DNA from: Chitinophaga eiseniae
GTDB lineage: Bacteria; Bacteroidota; Bacteroidia; Chitinophagales; Chitinophagaceae
Direction: 5' to 3'
Assembly (NCBI RefSeq): GCF_012641265.1
Contig: NZ_JABAHZ010000005.1
Coordinates: 1 to 64,000, forward strand
Length of the DNA: 64,000 bases
This document shows, piece by piece, positions 1 to 7,048 of the stretch. Each line of letters opens with the position of its first letter. Positions within the stretch are counted from its first letter, which is position 1. Below the pieces are notes generated by a model. That model saw nothing but the letters and a program-made list of their open reading frames with translations, was not told the DNA's origin and ran no database searches. The position numbers and the translations under genes were made by a program.

Positions 1-1161
1 CATTTTTACTGGACACTGGCGAGTACCGGTGAGCATTGGGACCCGAATAATATTCTGAACGATTGGACGGGCTCCACTTTTGTACCAGGAGCTACCGGAG
101 GTGTGGTAGTTGCAGGAGGTGAGATCAATGTAAAAGATATTCCCTTACAGTTAGCGCCGGGGACGTCCGTACTTGTGGGAACTGCATGGAAGCCACATAT
201 CCCGCAAGACTATGTAAATAGCCCAAATCAGGTAGATGTATGCCTGCTGGCAAGGATTACCGAACAGGTTGCGACACATCCTCCTTTTGGTGGCGTGAAT
301 TGGTTTGACGTTTTTATGCACGTTCCTGAAACGGGCGGCAATGAAAAATACAATGTAACTAACAATAACAACATTGTAACCCGTAACCTGATTGTGACAA
401 ATACTGACCTCAATAATAAAGGCACAGAAAAGCATCAGGTTTGGGTCGCCAATGCAGAAACAGAGCAACATTATTTCAACCTGCAGTTAATTAATAACCG
501 TGCAATACACAAGCAACTGGCTGGCGACTTTTCGGCAGTTGGCTATATCACCCTGTATCTTGGTGATCTTTTTGATCGTTGGGTGGCTGCCGGTTCTCAC
601 GGCATCTATGCAACATCAGATGAGCATAATAAATCAGTAACCTTTGACGGCTCTAGTACTTTGGAGCTGGATGGCATATCATTAGATGCTGGTGAACGTT
701 TCCCTGTAGGAGTAGAAATACATTTGCGTAGCGGCGCAAAAAGCTATGGTAATGATTTTACCGTTCATTTCAGGCAGTTTACCTCAGATGCAACAAATAC
801 TTATTCAGACCTGTACGGAGACGTGAGTTTCCTAATCAAAACACCGGTAGCGGATTTGCTGCATTTTGCAAGGAAAGCCCCGGCAACTACAGAAGTACTC
901 AAACAGGGCAATTTCTTTGCTTATCCAAACCCGGTAGACAATACGCTGTATTTTGGTTACAACGGAGATGGCGATATACAATCAGATATCATAGTAACGG
1001 ACGTAGCGGGTAAAACAGCAATGGTTAAGAAAAATAATGCCTTTGTTAAGGGGCAGACATACTCTATAAATACCAGCGTGCTTCAACCTGGAATCTACCT
1101 TGTACATTTTACCAATAGTAGGGGCAGCGAGGAAACAATTAAGATTACCAAGCTAAAATAG
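1..1161 (+). CDS. T9SS-sorted secreted protein (5' truncated)
   Basis: The reading frame is open from base 1, so the gene begins before the window and 386 codons are visible. The last ~85 residues look like a type IX secretion system type A sorting domain: a YPNPVDNTLYF block at about visible residue 307, then short beta strands, a PGIYLVHF segment and the terminal IKITKLK. This domain family directs export through the T9SS of Bacteroidota and is cleaved at the cell surface. The upstream part is rich in Asn, Thr and aromatic residues, as expected for a beta-sandwich exoprotein, but I do not recognise its function. It may be cargo of the integrative element that ends at the tRNA-Lys gene. The sorting-domain call is firm; the role is unknown. 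Confidence 0.85.
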   Translation, partial: HFYWTLASTGEHWDPNNILNDWTGSTFVPGATGGVVVAGGEINVKDIPLQLAPGTSVLVGTAWKPHIPQDYVNSPNQVDVCLLARITEQVATHPPFGGVNWFDVFMHVPETGGNEKYNVTNNNNIVTRNLIVTNTDLNNKGTEKHQVWVANAETEQHYFNLQLINNRAIHKQLAGDFSAVGYITLYLGDLFDRWVAAGSHGIYATSDEHNKSVTFDGSSTLELDGISLDAGERFPVGVEIHLRSGAKSYGNDFTVHFRQFTSDATNTYSDLYGDVSFLIKTPVADLLHFARKAPATTEVLKQGNFFAYPNPVDNTLYFGYNGDGDIQSDIIVTDVAGKTAMVKKNNAFVKGQTYSINTSVLQPGIYLVHFTNSRGSEETIKITKLK

Positions 1162-1195
1162 ATACTCTTTCTCTGAGCGGCTACAGTGTAGCTTT

Positions 1196-1217
1196 AGGGG
1201 TGCTTATTGGCACCCCT
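1196..1217 (+). terminator. Hairpin after the T9SS protein gene
   Basis: Arms AGGGGTGC and GCACCCCT form a perfect 8-bp stem with a 6-nt loop, 35 bp after the stop codon. The T-rich stretch follows only after about 13 nt, so it is a weaker intrinsic terminator than the one at 1694. Confidence 0.5.
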
Positions 1218-1427
1218 TCATATTTACAACCTTTTTTACACGATGAACTTGGGATTTGTGAATAGCTATTGATGCCTATTGCTTCGTTATCCTGCAAGAT
1301 TTAACGATGACGGCAAATCCGGAAAAAATTGTATTATTTTTTAAAAATTTAAGCATAAGAGAGCATAAGTTGGAATGTACCTTTTTCAGCCGTTTTATAT
1401 TCGCACCTCACCATAAACAAAAAGAAA

Positions 1428-1685
1428 ATGGCAAATGCAATTATTACCAAAAAGGAATTGAATATTCCAGTCGGTGCACTCATTGAAGTAGCAGATGTGT
1501 TACTGGAAAATGAGATCACCAATAACATTACCGGAACCAACGAGGAAGAAGATGAACTGGTTATTGAAGTGCAGTACGAAAAGGAACAACGAGAGGCCAT
1601 TCACCAAATCGAAGACATTATAGCCGACTATGAAGAAGAGGAGGACGAGGACGAAGAAGATGAGGATGAAGAGGATGATAAATAG
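1428..1685 (+). CDS. Small protein with highly acidic C-terminal tail
   Basis: An 85-residue protein that I do not recognise. Residues 1-60 look folded (helix and strand propensity, with a VEVQYEKEQREA segment). The last 17 residues are 16 Asp/Glu plus a final Lys. Acidic tails of this kind occur in DNA mimics, histone-like chaperones and some anti-restriction proteins, but nothing here proves such a role. It has its own strong terminator and stands alone between the T9SS gene and the recombinase operon. That fits an accessory gene of the putative integrative element. The start is the ATG that follows an A-rich leader; there is no Shine-Dalgarno sequence, which is normal in this phylum. Confidence 0.65.
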   Translation: MANAIITKKELNIPVGALIEVADVLLENEITNNITGTNEEEDELVIEVQYEKEQREAIHQIEDIIADYEEEEDEDEEDEDEEDDK

Positions 1686-1693
1686 TTGTCCGG

Positions 1694-1737
1694 GAAAACA
1701 GCACATGCCCTTTTTGGTTATGTGCTGTTTTCTTTTT
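1694..1737 (+). terminator. Strong Rho-independent terminator
   Basis: A perfect 13-bp stem (1694-1706 with 1720-1732; arm GAAAACAGCACAT) with a 13-nt loop is followed by a T-rich run. It starts 9 bp after the stop of the acidic small protein and separates it from the recombinase operon. Confidence 0.9.
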
Positions 1738-1794
1738 AAAATGCCCTGCAACATCAGGTTGCAGACAGGCTTTTAGCAACACTGCACAAGCCAC

Positions 1795-1825
1795 TTTGAT
1801 TGATAACCAAATTGTTGTAAATTTA
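1795..1825 (+). promoter_or_regulatory. Bacteroidota housekeeping promoter of the recombinase operon
   Basis: A TTTG at 1795-1798 is followed, after exactly 19 bp, by TAAATTTA at 1818-1825, which matches the -7 consensus TAnnTTTG at five of its six fixed bases. The predicted start site lies about 10 nt before the ATG at 1839. Confidence 0.7.
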
Positions 1826-1838
1826 TTAAGCTATCACT

Positions 1839-2150
1839 ATGAAGGCAAGAATTATACCCTTATCCAAATATAAAAAACGGGTATTGGTGGAGGTGAATGA
1901 TGAAGCAGTAGAAAGGCTGCCGGTAAGCCAGTGCCGAAAAGTATTGCAGGGTGCAGGGAAGCAGTTAAATGATGAAGCCATCCTGAAGATCAGGGACTAC
2001 TTCTATCATCTGGCCGCTATTGCATGGGAAGCCTACCAGTGCGGCAAACAGCAACCAAAGAATAAGGCAATTCCTTTAGAACCAAATAAAACAGCCAATA
2101 ATGAAGAAAGGCATTATTATGAAAAGAGCCATTATCTACGTGCGGGTTAG
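1839..2150 (+). CDS. Hypothetical protein upstream of the recombinase
   Basis: A 103-residue protein of unknown function. It begins with a basic, strand-like stretch (MKARIIPLSKYKKRVLVEV) and continues as a mostly helical region containing RDYFYHLAAIAWEAY. Its stop codon lies inside the recombinase gene: the two overlap by 32 bp from the preferred recombinase start at 2119, so they are probably translated together. Small genes overlapping the 5' end of a large serine recombinase are commonly recombination directionality or accessory factors, but this one has no recognisable helix-turn-helix. That role is therefore only a possibility. It is transcribed from the promoter at 1795-1825. Confidence 0.65.
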   Translation: MKARIIPLSKYKKRVLVEVNDEAVERLPVSQCRKVLQGAGKQLNDEAILKIRDYFYHLAAIAWEAYQCGKQQPKNKAIPLEPNKTANNEERHYYEKSHYLRAG

Positions 2151-3693
2151 CACAGATGAGCAAAGTGAGAAAGGATATAGCTTACAACATCAGGAAGATC
2201 GGTTAAGGCAATACTGCCAGCATCACAATATTGAGATAGCAGGGTTTTATAAAGATGATCATTCGGCCAAAACATTTGAGCGGCCTGCATTTAAGGAATT
2301 ACTTGCCTTTCTGAAGAAAAGTAAGGGAGCTGTTAACCTGTTGCTGTTCCTCAAATGGGACAGGTTCAGTCGTAATGCCGGTGATGCTTATATGATGATT
2401 AACCAGCTGGGTAAATTAGGAGTAGAGCCGCAGGCCATTGAACAGCCGCTCGACCTGAACATACCCGAAAACAAGATCATGCTGGCCTTTTATCTGGCAG
2501 CGCCAGAAGTAGAAAATGATCGCCGCTCTCTCAATGTAATTGCAGGTATGCGCAGGGCTATGAAGGAAGGCCGGTATATGACCACTGCTCCCAAAGGATA
2601 TAAAAATAGCCGTAATGAGTTGAACAAGCCTATTATTATTCCGGGCGAAGATGCCCCTTTGATCAGATGGGTGTTTGAGGAAATTGCTAAGGGAGTATAT
2701 ACAGTTAAGGAAGTATGGCGTATGGCAAGAAAAAAAGAGCTGGACATTGGCCGCAGCAATATCTGGTACACATTGCGCAATCCTGTTTATTATGGAAAAA
2801 TATTCATCCCGGCCTATAAAGATGAACCAGCCATGTTGGTAAAAGGTATACATGAGCCTATTATCAGCGAAGAACTTTTTTATCAGGTACAAGATGTATT
2901 GGACGGCAAAAAAAGAAATACAGTATCGAGATACACCGGTAAGGAAGAACTGCCGCTGCGGGGATTTCTGGAATGTCCAAAATGTGGCCGCAACCTGACC
3001 GGCAGCGCGTCAAAGGGAAAGATGGGGGTTCGGTACTTTTATTATCACTGCACCTCAACATGCGCCACCCGCGTGAAAGCCGAAGAAATCAACACATCCT
3101 TTAAAAAAAGATTATCGAAGCTCTTTTATAAGGATGAGTATATCTCCCTGTTTGAGCATGTGATGAGGGATTACTACCAAAAAAACTGCCGGGATGCTAA
3201 TAAAGCCGGAGCCGGGATAAAACAGGAAATAGAAAAGAATCAGACCCGTATTGCCAATGCGCAACAGCTAATGGTAGATGGCCAGTTACCTGCTGCTGAA
3301 TACATGGCTATCAAAAACAGGTACGAAACCGAAATACAAAGCCAGCAAAGGGAATTAAACAACCTTGCACAAGTAGATAATAATCTGATGGACTATGTAA
3401 CGGAAAGCGCCGACTTGTTACGGAATGTTGCCCGGTACTATGAAAAGGTGGATTTACCCATCAAACAAAAGATCGTGAGTTCGATATGTGTTGGAAAACT
3501 GGAAATAGATGGAAACGAATGTCGAACTCCGAAATTAAATGAGGTAATCGACCAGATAAGCATGCTGGGCGCGGCTTCCAAAAGATTAAAAAAAGAACAG
3601 GCTGGCGATTTTGCCAGCCTGTCCAATTCGGTGATCCCCTTGGGACTCGAACCCAAGACCCATACATTAAAAGTGTATTGCTCTACCAACTGA
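2119..3693 (+). CDS. Large serine recombinase (site-specific integrase)
   Basis: A 524-residue large serine recombinase. The N-terminal resolvase domain has YVRVSTDEQ with the presumed nucleophile Ser11, and a DRFSR motif at residues 81-85. A recombinase domain (APKGYKN onward), a zinc ribbon (CPKC at ~286, CTSTC at ~311) and a coiled coil (~370-440) follow. These enzymes cut and join attachment sites through a phosphoserine bond. I chose the start at 2119 (MKRAIIYVRVS) over the in-frame ATG at 2101 because family members begin just before this strand. The last ~35 codons are not a real domain: they read antisense through the tRNA-Lys terminator and most of the tRNA gene. This suggests integration next to the 3' end of that tRNA, with the element extending leftward out of the window. 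Confidence 0.93.
   Translation: MKRAIIYVRVSTDEQSEKGYSLQHQEDRLRQYCQHHNIEIAGFYKDDHSAKTFERPAFKELLAFLKKSKGAVNLLLFLKWDRFSRNAGDAYMMINQLGKLGVEPQAIEQPLDLNIPENKIMLAFYLAAPEVENDRRSLNVIAGMRRAMKEGRYMTTAPKGYKNSRNELNKPIIIPGEDAPLIRWVFEEIAKGVYTVKEVWRMARKKELDIGRSNIWYTLRNPVYYGKIFIPAYKDEPAMLVKGIHEPIISEELFYQVQDVLDGKKRNTVSRYTGKEELPLRGFLECPKCGRNLTGSASKGKMGVRYFYYHCTSTCATRVKAEEINTSFKKRLSKLFYKDEYISLFEHVMRDYYQKNCRDANKAGAGIKQEIEKNQTRIANAQQLMVDGQLPAAEYMAIKNRYETEIQSQQRELNNLAQVDNNLMDYVTESADLLRNVARYYEKVDLPIKQKIVSSICVGKLEIDGNECRTPKLNEVIDQISMLGAASKRLKKEQAGDFASLSNSVIPLGLEPKTHTLKVYCSTN
3588..3622 (-). terminator. Intrinsic terminator of tRNA-Lys inside the recombinase gene
   Basis: On the minus strand a perfect 10-bp stem (ACAGGCTGGC with GCCAGCCTGT, 6-nt loop) is followed by seven consecutive T and more T-rich sequence. 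It begins 10 bp past the tRNA 3' end. It lies within the coding sequence of the convergent recombinase gene. Confidence 0.85.
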
Positions 3694-3704
3694 GCTAGGG
3701 AATC
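3632..3704 (-). tRNA. tRNA-Lys (anticodon TTT)
   Basis: On the minus strand 73 nt fold as a standard cloverleaf. The acceptor stem pairs GATTCCC with GGGGATC (one T-G pair), and the D arm contains AGCTCAGTTGGTAGAGC. The anticodon stem ATACA/TGTAT encloses loop CTTTTAA with anticodon TTT, and the T arm contains GGTTCGAGTCC. The discriminator base is A. CCA is not encoded (the genome reads CCG after the discriminator). A consensus promoter lies upstream and an intrinsic terminator downstream. The first 62 bp from the 3' end also form the antisense end of the recombinase gene. Confidence 0.98.
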
Positions 3705-3723
3705 GTTTCATTTAATGGGAGTG

Positions 3724-3754
3724 CAAAAGTAGTAATTAATTTATTACTTCCAAA
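3724..3754 (-). promoter_or_regulatory. Consensus promoter of tRNA-Lys
   Basis: Read on the minus strand: TTTG (3754-3751), exactly 19 bp, then TACTTTTG (3731-3724), a full match to the Bacteroidota -33/-7 consensus. The tRNA 5' end lies 19 bp downstream of the -7 box. Confidence 0.9.
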
Positions 3755-3788
3755 TTTTTTTTGCCTTTTTTATAACGCCTATGGATAC

Positions 3789-3812
3789 ACGTTGTCTGAC
3801 AACGTATATTTG
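3789..3812 (+). promoter_or_regulatory. Dyad operator abutting a -7 box before the YdeI-like gene
   Basis: ACGTTGT and ACAACGT form a perfect 7-bp dyad around CTG (3789-3805). It is immediately followed by, and shares one base with, a full -7 box TATATTTG (3805-3812). No TTTG lies at the expected -33 position. The ATG at 3818 is only 5 bp past the box, so the transcript may be leaderless. The dyad is well placed to bind a repressor, or an activator that replaces the missing -33 contact. Both readings are inferred from position. Confidence 0.45.
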
Positions 3813-3817
3813 ATACC

Positions 3818-4396
3818 ATGACAACTCCTAAAGAATCCCCCATATTAACCTTTCAAACCCAGGAACAATGGGCCCATTGGCTGGATCAGCATCATGCCGA
3901 TATGGATGGCGCCTGGCTGCGTATCTTTAAAAAAAACTCCCAAACACCAACGATCAATTATGCACAAGCGCTGGATGAAGCCCTCTGTTACGGCTGGATA
4001 GATGGAATAAAAAAGTCGCTGGATGACGTTTCTTTCATACAGAAATTTACGCCCCGCCGCGCCAAAAGCATCTGGTCGCAAAGAAATACCCAGCATATTG
4101 AACGACTCACCACCGCTGGGAAAATGAAGCCTGCCGGCCAGCGGGAAGTGGAAAAAGCAAAAGCCGATGGACGCTGGGAAAGCGCTTACGCCACTTCAAA
4201 AGAAGCGGCTATCCCGGAAGATTTTATGGCGGCGCTGAAAAAAAACAAAAAAGCCAAAGCCTTTTTTGATACCCTCAACAAACAAAATTTATTCGCTATT
4301 TACTTCCGCCTGCAAACCGCCAAGAAACCGGAAACAAGGGCCAAACGCATCGTTACGATTATCGACATGCTCAGTCGCCAGGAAAAATTTCATTAG
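3818..4396 (+). CDS. YdeI/OmpD-associated family protein
   Basis: A 192-residue protein typical of the YdeI or OmpD-associated (OmdA) family. It has the N-terminal block with AWLRIFKKNS and ALDEALCYGWIDGIKKSLDD, then FTPRRAKSIWSQRN, and a helical C-terminal half with AIPEDFMAALKKNKKAKAFFDTL. The length is usual for the family. Members have been linked to bacteriocin or antimicrobial protection, but the biochemical activity is not established. The protein has no signal peptide and is probably cytoplasmic. The gene is monocistronic, preceded by a dyad and -7 box, and converges with the next gene. Confidence 0.9.
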   Translation: MTTPKESPILTFQTQEQWAHWLDQHHADMDGAWLRIFKKNSQTPTINYAQALDEALCYGWIDGIKKSLDDVSFIQKFTPRRAKSIWSQRNTQHIERLTTAGKMKPAGQREVEKAKADGRWESAYATSKEAAIPEDFMAALKKNKKAKAFFDTLNKQNLFAIYFRLQTAKKPETRAKRIVTIIDMLSRQEKFH

Positions 4397-4420
4397 CCGG
4401 GCCCTCTAAAAGACCCGGCT
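4395..4420. terminator. Possible bidirectional terminator
   Basis: AGCCGGG and CCCGGCT form a 7-bp stem with a 12-nt loop between the convergent genes ending at 4396 and 4429. There is no clear T tract on either strand, so the call rests on position and stem only. Confidence 0.35.
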
Positions 4421-4428
4421 GTATTGAA

Positions 4429-5079
4429 TTATACCATACCGTTTTCATGCGGCATCACCGCCGGTATCACCTGGCTCACCCGCCAATGCGCCGCCAGCAA
4501 CTGATCCTCTAAACGGAAGATATCGTAAAAAACAGCGCCATGGCAGGTAGACTGTACCATCACCAACGCACCCTCTGCGATGATCCTGTGAATAATATGA
4601 CCGCCAAAATCCTGCGGACCAGTATACCCTGGCGCCAGTAAGGCAATATCACCACTGCCGAAAAACTGCTGCACGATGGCTTTGTTCACCGCAGGAACAC
4701 CCGGCTCCGCAATACCCGGAATAACCAGGGTAATAGCCTCCTCTTGCGTAGCATCCCAGTGCTCCGCCAGTTTTCCATCTGCCACCCGGTAGAGGTCTGC
4801 TATAGCGATGCGCTTTCCCATAAAGCGCAACTGCATCAGCAACAATACATAATCATCTTCTGCCATTACCACCACTATCGGCGATTCCCGCTGCTCAGGT
4901 ACCGGCAGCTGCCGGAGCTGTTGCAAAGCGGTTTTCAAACCAGCCTTGCCCCCTTTTACCTGCGGACTATGCTGTATATAATCGTTGTGTACATAAGTAT
5001 CTACTGCATCAGGGTTACGCTCCCCTATCAGCTGCTTTACGGCGGCCAATACCATGGCCTTATTGTTGACTGTAGTCAT
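4429..5079 (-). CDS. Tandem SnoaL-like (NTF2-fold) protein
   Basis: A 216-residue cytoplasmic protein. Residues 1-125 match the SnoaL-like polyketide cyclase pattern: YVHNDYIQHSPQVKGG near the N terminus and FMGKRIAIADLYRVADGKLAEHWDA near the end of the first fold. After a linker, residues ~130-205 look like a second, shorter NTF2-like unit (VQQFF, then HRIIAEGALVMVQST and IFRLEDQLLAAHWRV). SnoaL-like proteins bind small hydrophobic ligands and sometimes catalyse isomerisation or hydrolysis, but the ligand cannot be told from the sequence. The paired arrangement is longer than the usual single domain of ~130 residues. Confidence 0.8.
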   Translation of the reverse strand: MTTVNNKAMVLAAVKQLIGERNPDAVDTYVHNDYIQHSPQVKGGKAGLKTALQQLRQLPVPEQRESPIVVVMAEDDYVLLLMQLRFMGKRIAIADLYRVADGKLAEHWDATQEEAITLVIPGIAEPGVPAVNKAIVQQFFGSGDIALLAPGYTGPQDFGGHIIHRIIAEGALVMVQSTCHGAVFYDIFRLEDQLLAAHWRVSQVIPAVMPHENGMV

Positions 5080-5149
5080 GATAGTAAATATATATCCGCA
5101 GCGCGATGGCGCGGAAAACAGGATTAAATAATAAGGTGAGAAATATCAG

Positions 5150-5197
5150 GGAAAGGAAAGCCCGCTTCCTTTCCGGGAAGCCGGATGTTGGATCCGG
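5150..5197. repeat. Two adjacent hairpins in a non-coding spacer
   Basis: Two stems lie in the spacer 5080-5275. GGAAAGGAA pairs with TTCCTTTCC (5150-5158/5166-5174), and CCGGAT pairs with ATCCGG (5181-5186/5192-5197). The spacer is upstream of the SnoaL-like gene and past the terminator of the YtxH-like gene. Neither hairpin has a T tract. No gene is seen here. Confidence 0.4.
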
Positions 5198-5275
5198 GAG
5201 ATGAGATATGAAGCGTAAATACTGATGCCACAAACATAGCGCATTCTGCAGAAAAAGCCAATGCCTGCCGCCATA

Positions 5276-5305
5276 AAATAAAAAAGCGTCCGGAATCCCG
5301 GACGC
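5276..5305 (-). terminator. Rho-independent terminator of the yccF-ytxH-like pair
   Basis: On the minus strand an 8-bp stem (arm GCGTCCGG, 4-nt loop) is followed by a T-rich run. It lies 24 bp past the stop codon at 5330. Confidence 0.88.
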
Positions 5306-5329
5306 CTGCCACTTATAATTATTTTTTAC

Positions 5330-5533
5330 CTATCCCATGGCATTACTGTACATGCCATCTGCTTTCTCTTTCACATCTTCCATAAACCGCCGCGCTTTGC
5401 GGCCCGTTTTTTTCATCGCATTGCGGGTGTCATCGATGATACCTGAACCCTGTTGGCGCTTCCTGATATACAAGGCTGCTGCCAGGGACACTGCGGTACC
5501 CACTGCTGCGACTGCAATCAATATCTTTTTCAT
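5330..5533 (-). CDS. YtxH-like small membrane protein
   Basis: A 67-residue protein that begins MKKILIAVAAVGTAVSLAAALYI, a single membrane segment, followed by a basic linker and an amphipathic helix (ARRFMEDVKEKADG). This is the layout of YtxH-domain stress proteins and similar small Bacteroidota membrane proteins. I chose the ATG at 5533 because the extra 11 residues from an upstream ATG are not hydrophobic and spoil the N-terminal anchor. It follows yccF by 63 bp and shares its terminator. The role may be in envelope stress, but that is inference. Confidence 0.7.
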   Translation of the reverse strand: MKKILIAVAAVGTAVSLAAALYIRKRQQGSGIIDDTRNAMKKTGRKARRFMEDVKEKADGMYSNAMG

Positions 5534-5596
5534 ATGCCAGGTTTTTGGTCCATGATAAAAACCCAATTGTCATGCCAACAGCGGCATACACAGCCA

Positions 5597-5965
5597 TTAG
5601 TAGATCTCCTTACCGAAGGGCGTAAAACTCAGGCTCATCAGCTTGAAATGCTGACGCCCAAAGGGAATACCGATGATAGTAATACATAGCAACAGGCCAA
5701 AAAATAAATGCCCCAATGCTATCCAGATGCCCCCGATAAATATCCAGATAATATTAAAAATGGTCGCCAAACAACCCGTTTGCCCCGGTACTTCCCGCAC
5801 GTGTCGCCCAAAGGGAAACAGGGTAAAAAACCCTATCTTAAAACATTGTATGCCGAATGGAATACCAATGATGGTCAGACACAGCAAAAATCCGCTGATC
5901 ATATACTGGATAAATGAAACAAAGCCCCCGAAAATGAGCCACAAAATGTTACCAAGTAAGTTCAT
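5597..5965 (-). CDS. YccF domain-containing inner membrane protein
   Basis: A 122-residue membrane protein with an internal duplication: FLLCLTIIGIPFGIQCFK followed by PFG, and LLLCITIIGIPFGRQHFK followed by PFG. The repeated IIGIPFGxQxFK signature defines the YccF family. About four hydrophobic stretches make it an integral inner membrane protein. The family has no established biochemical role. It is the first gene of a two-gene minus-strand unit with the YtxH-like gene. Its -7 box ends 5 bp before the start codon. Confidence 0.9.
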   Translation of the reverse strand: MNLLGNILWLIFGGFVSFIQYMISGFLLCLTIIGIPFGIQCFKIGFFTLFPFGRHVREVPGQTGCLATIFNIIWIFIGGIWIALGHLFFGLLLCITIIGIPFGRQHFKLMSLSFTPFGKEIY

Positions 5966-5969
5966 ATCC

Positions 5970-6000
5970 CAAATGTAGAACGGAACACGTACATTTTAAA
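5970..6000 (-). promoter_or_regulatory. Promoter of yccF, possibly leaderless
   Basis: On the minus strand TACATTTG (5977-5970) fully matches the -7 consensus. TTTA, a 3 of 4 match to the -33 element, precedes it by exactly 19 bp. Only 4 bp separate the box from the ATG, so the transcript would begin at or next to the start codon. Confidence 0.6.
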
Positions 6001-6043
6001 GCAGCTCGATAACTTACCGGGAAAAATCCCGCCAAATGCGGCA

Positions 6044-6913
6044 TTAATGACCAGGATCCGCTTCAAATACATCTGCTGCCAGCTTCCAGCCGGCAGTCTC
6101 CGGGCGCCATACCTGTACGAAATATCCTTTTTCAGTAGTCTTGTCCTCCCCATGATATATGATAGCCCGGCCATAATAATACTGCATTTCACGGGTAACG
6201 GATGCCCCCTGTCCCAATACCTCAAAGTCACAGCGCGTCACGTTGGCTGAGCTAAGGTAGCGGTCTATCTCCCGGGAATCAACCAGCTGCGGCCGGTTAG
6301 CGCGCACCACCAGCGGCGCAGCAGATATATATTGTGGGTAAGCCTCCGCAGGCCGGGTTTGCGCTAAGGTGCAAAATTGCTGAAATGCTTTTTCAGCAGT
6401 ACTATCTTTTGCAGGCACGTAAACGGGTACATTGGCAGGCAATACTACTTTCGCTGCTTCACTAACCGGAGGCGACAAAGCCGCTACAGCATGCGTTATG
6501 CCTGCATCCAATGCTAACTTGTACACCTGTTGCTCATTCTTCTCCCAGATACTAAAAAAATACCCGGTACCCATTATACTATCCTTTAAGGAATACCAGT
6601 ATGGGCCCGAGGTAAATCCCATATCGCCGGAGCGGGTCACCAGGGCGTATTCGGGGTACCACTGTAGTTTTTCAGCAGGCACAGTGGTCCGCCTGGCATT
6701 CAGGGAAAGCCCATTTACAGGCTTACCAGCCCGGAACAAAATTCCCTTAGGCGCCAGGTAGGCATCAAATGCTGCCTTGATGCTGGTATTCGCCGCCAGC
6801 CGGGCAAACGCCAGCTCATTGCCAACTAACTGTTTTTTATGAAGGAGATATTTATCGGGGGGAATCATGCTTACCGCGAGACAAATGGCAGCATGGAAAA
6901 GGAACAACTTCAT
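6044..6913 (-). CDS. Secreted NTF2-like (DUF4440/SnoaL-type) protein
   Basis: A 289-residue protein with a short hydrophobic N terminus (MKLFLFHAAICLAVSMI) that probably serves as a signal peptide. Residues ~25-150 contain FARLAANTSIKAAFDAYLAPKGILF and SGDMGFTSGPYWY, ending with YFFSIWEKNEQQVYKLALDAG. Residues ~165-289 repeat the plan, with YYYGRAIIYHG and GYFVQVWRPETAGWKLAADVF. The WKLAxDxF ending is typical of NTF2-fold DUF4440-like domains. I read it as two NTF2-like domains in tandem in an exported protein. Ligand and function are unknown. It is followed by no operon partner on its strand. Confidence 0.7.
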   Translation of the reverse strand: MKLFLFHAAICLAVSMIPPDKYLLHKKQLVGNELAFARLAANTSIKAAFDAYLAPKGILFRAGKPVNGLSLNARRTTVPAEKLQWYPEYALVTRSGDMGFTSGPYWYSLKDSIMGTGYFFSIWEKNEQQVYKLALDAGITHAVAALSPPVSEAAKVVLPANVPVYVPAKDSTAEKAFQQFCTLAQTRPAEAYPQYISAAPLVVRANRPQLVDSREIDRYLSSANVTRCDFEVLGQGASVTREMQYYYGRAIIYHGEDKTTEKGYFVQVWRPETAGWKLAADVFEADPGH

Positions 6914-7048
6914 GCTTTTTTATCTTAAAGTTGCAACATATGCCGCAATCTTTTTCACACCGGCGACATATGCCCTGCGAAGGAGGACAAACAACCGGTT
7001 CTGCTTCCCCAACTGCATACCTGCACCCGGGGAAGCATCCGGCAGGTA

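Noticed and set aside
3585..3693. Last ~35 residues of the recombinase as a functional domain
   Set aside because: The sequence is the antisense of a tRNA terminator and tRNA-Lys, so it reflects the junction rather than a protein domain.
5124..5312. 62-codon minus-strand frame between the SnoaL-like and YtxH-like genes
   Set aside because: It contains the intrinsic terminator at 5276-5305 and a GC-rich hairpin, has no promoter and shows no protein-like composition.
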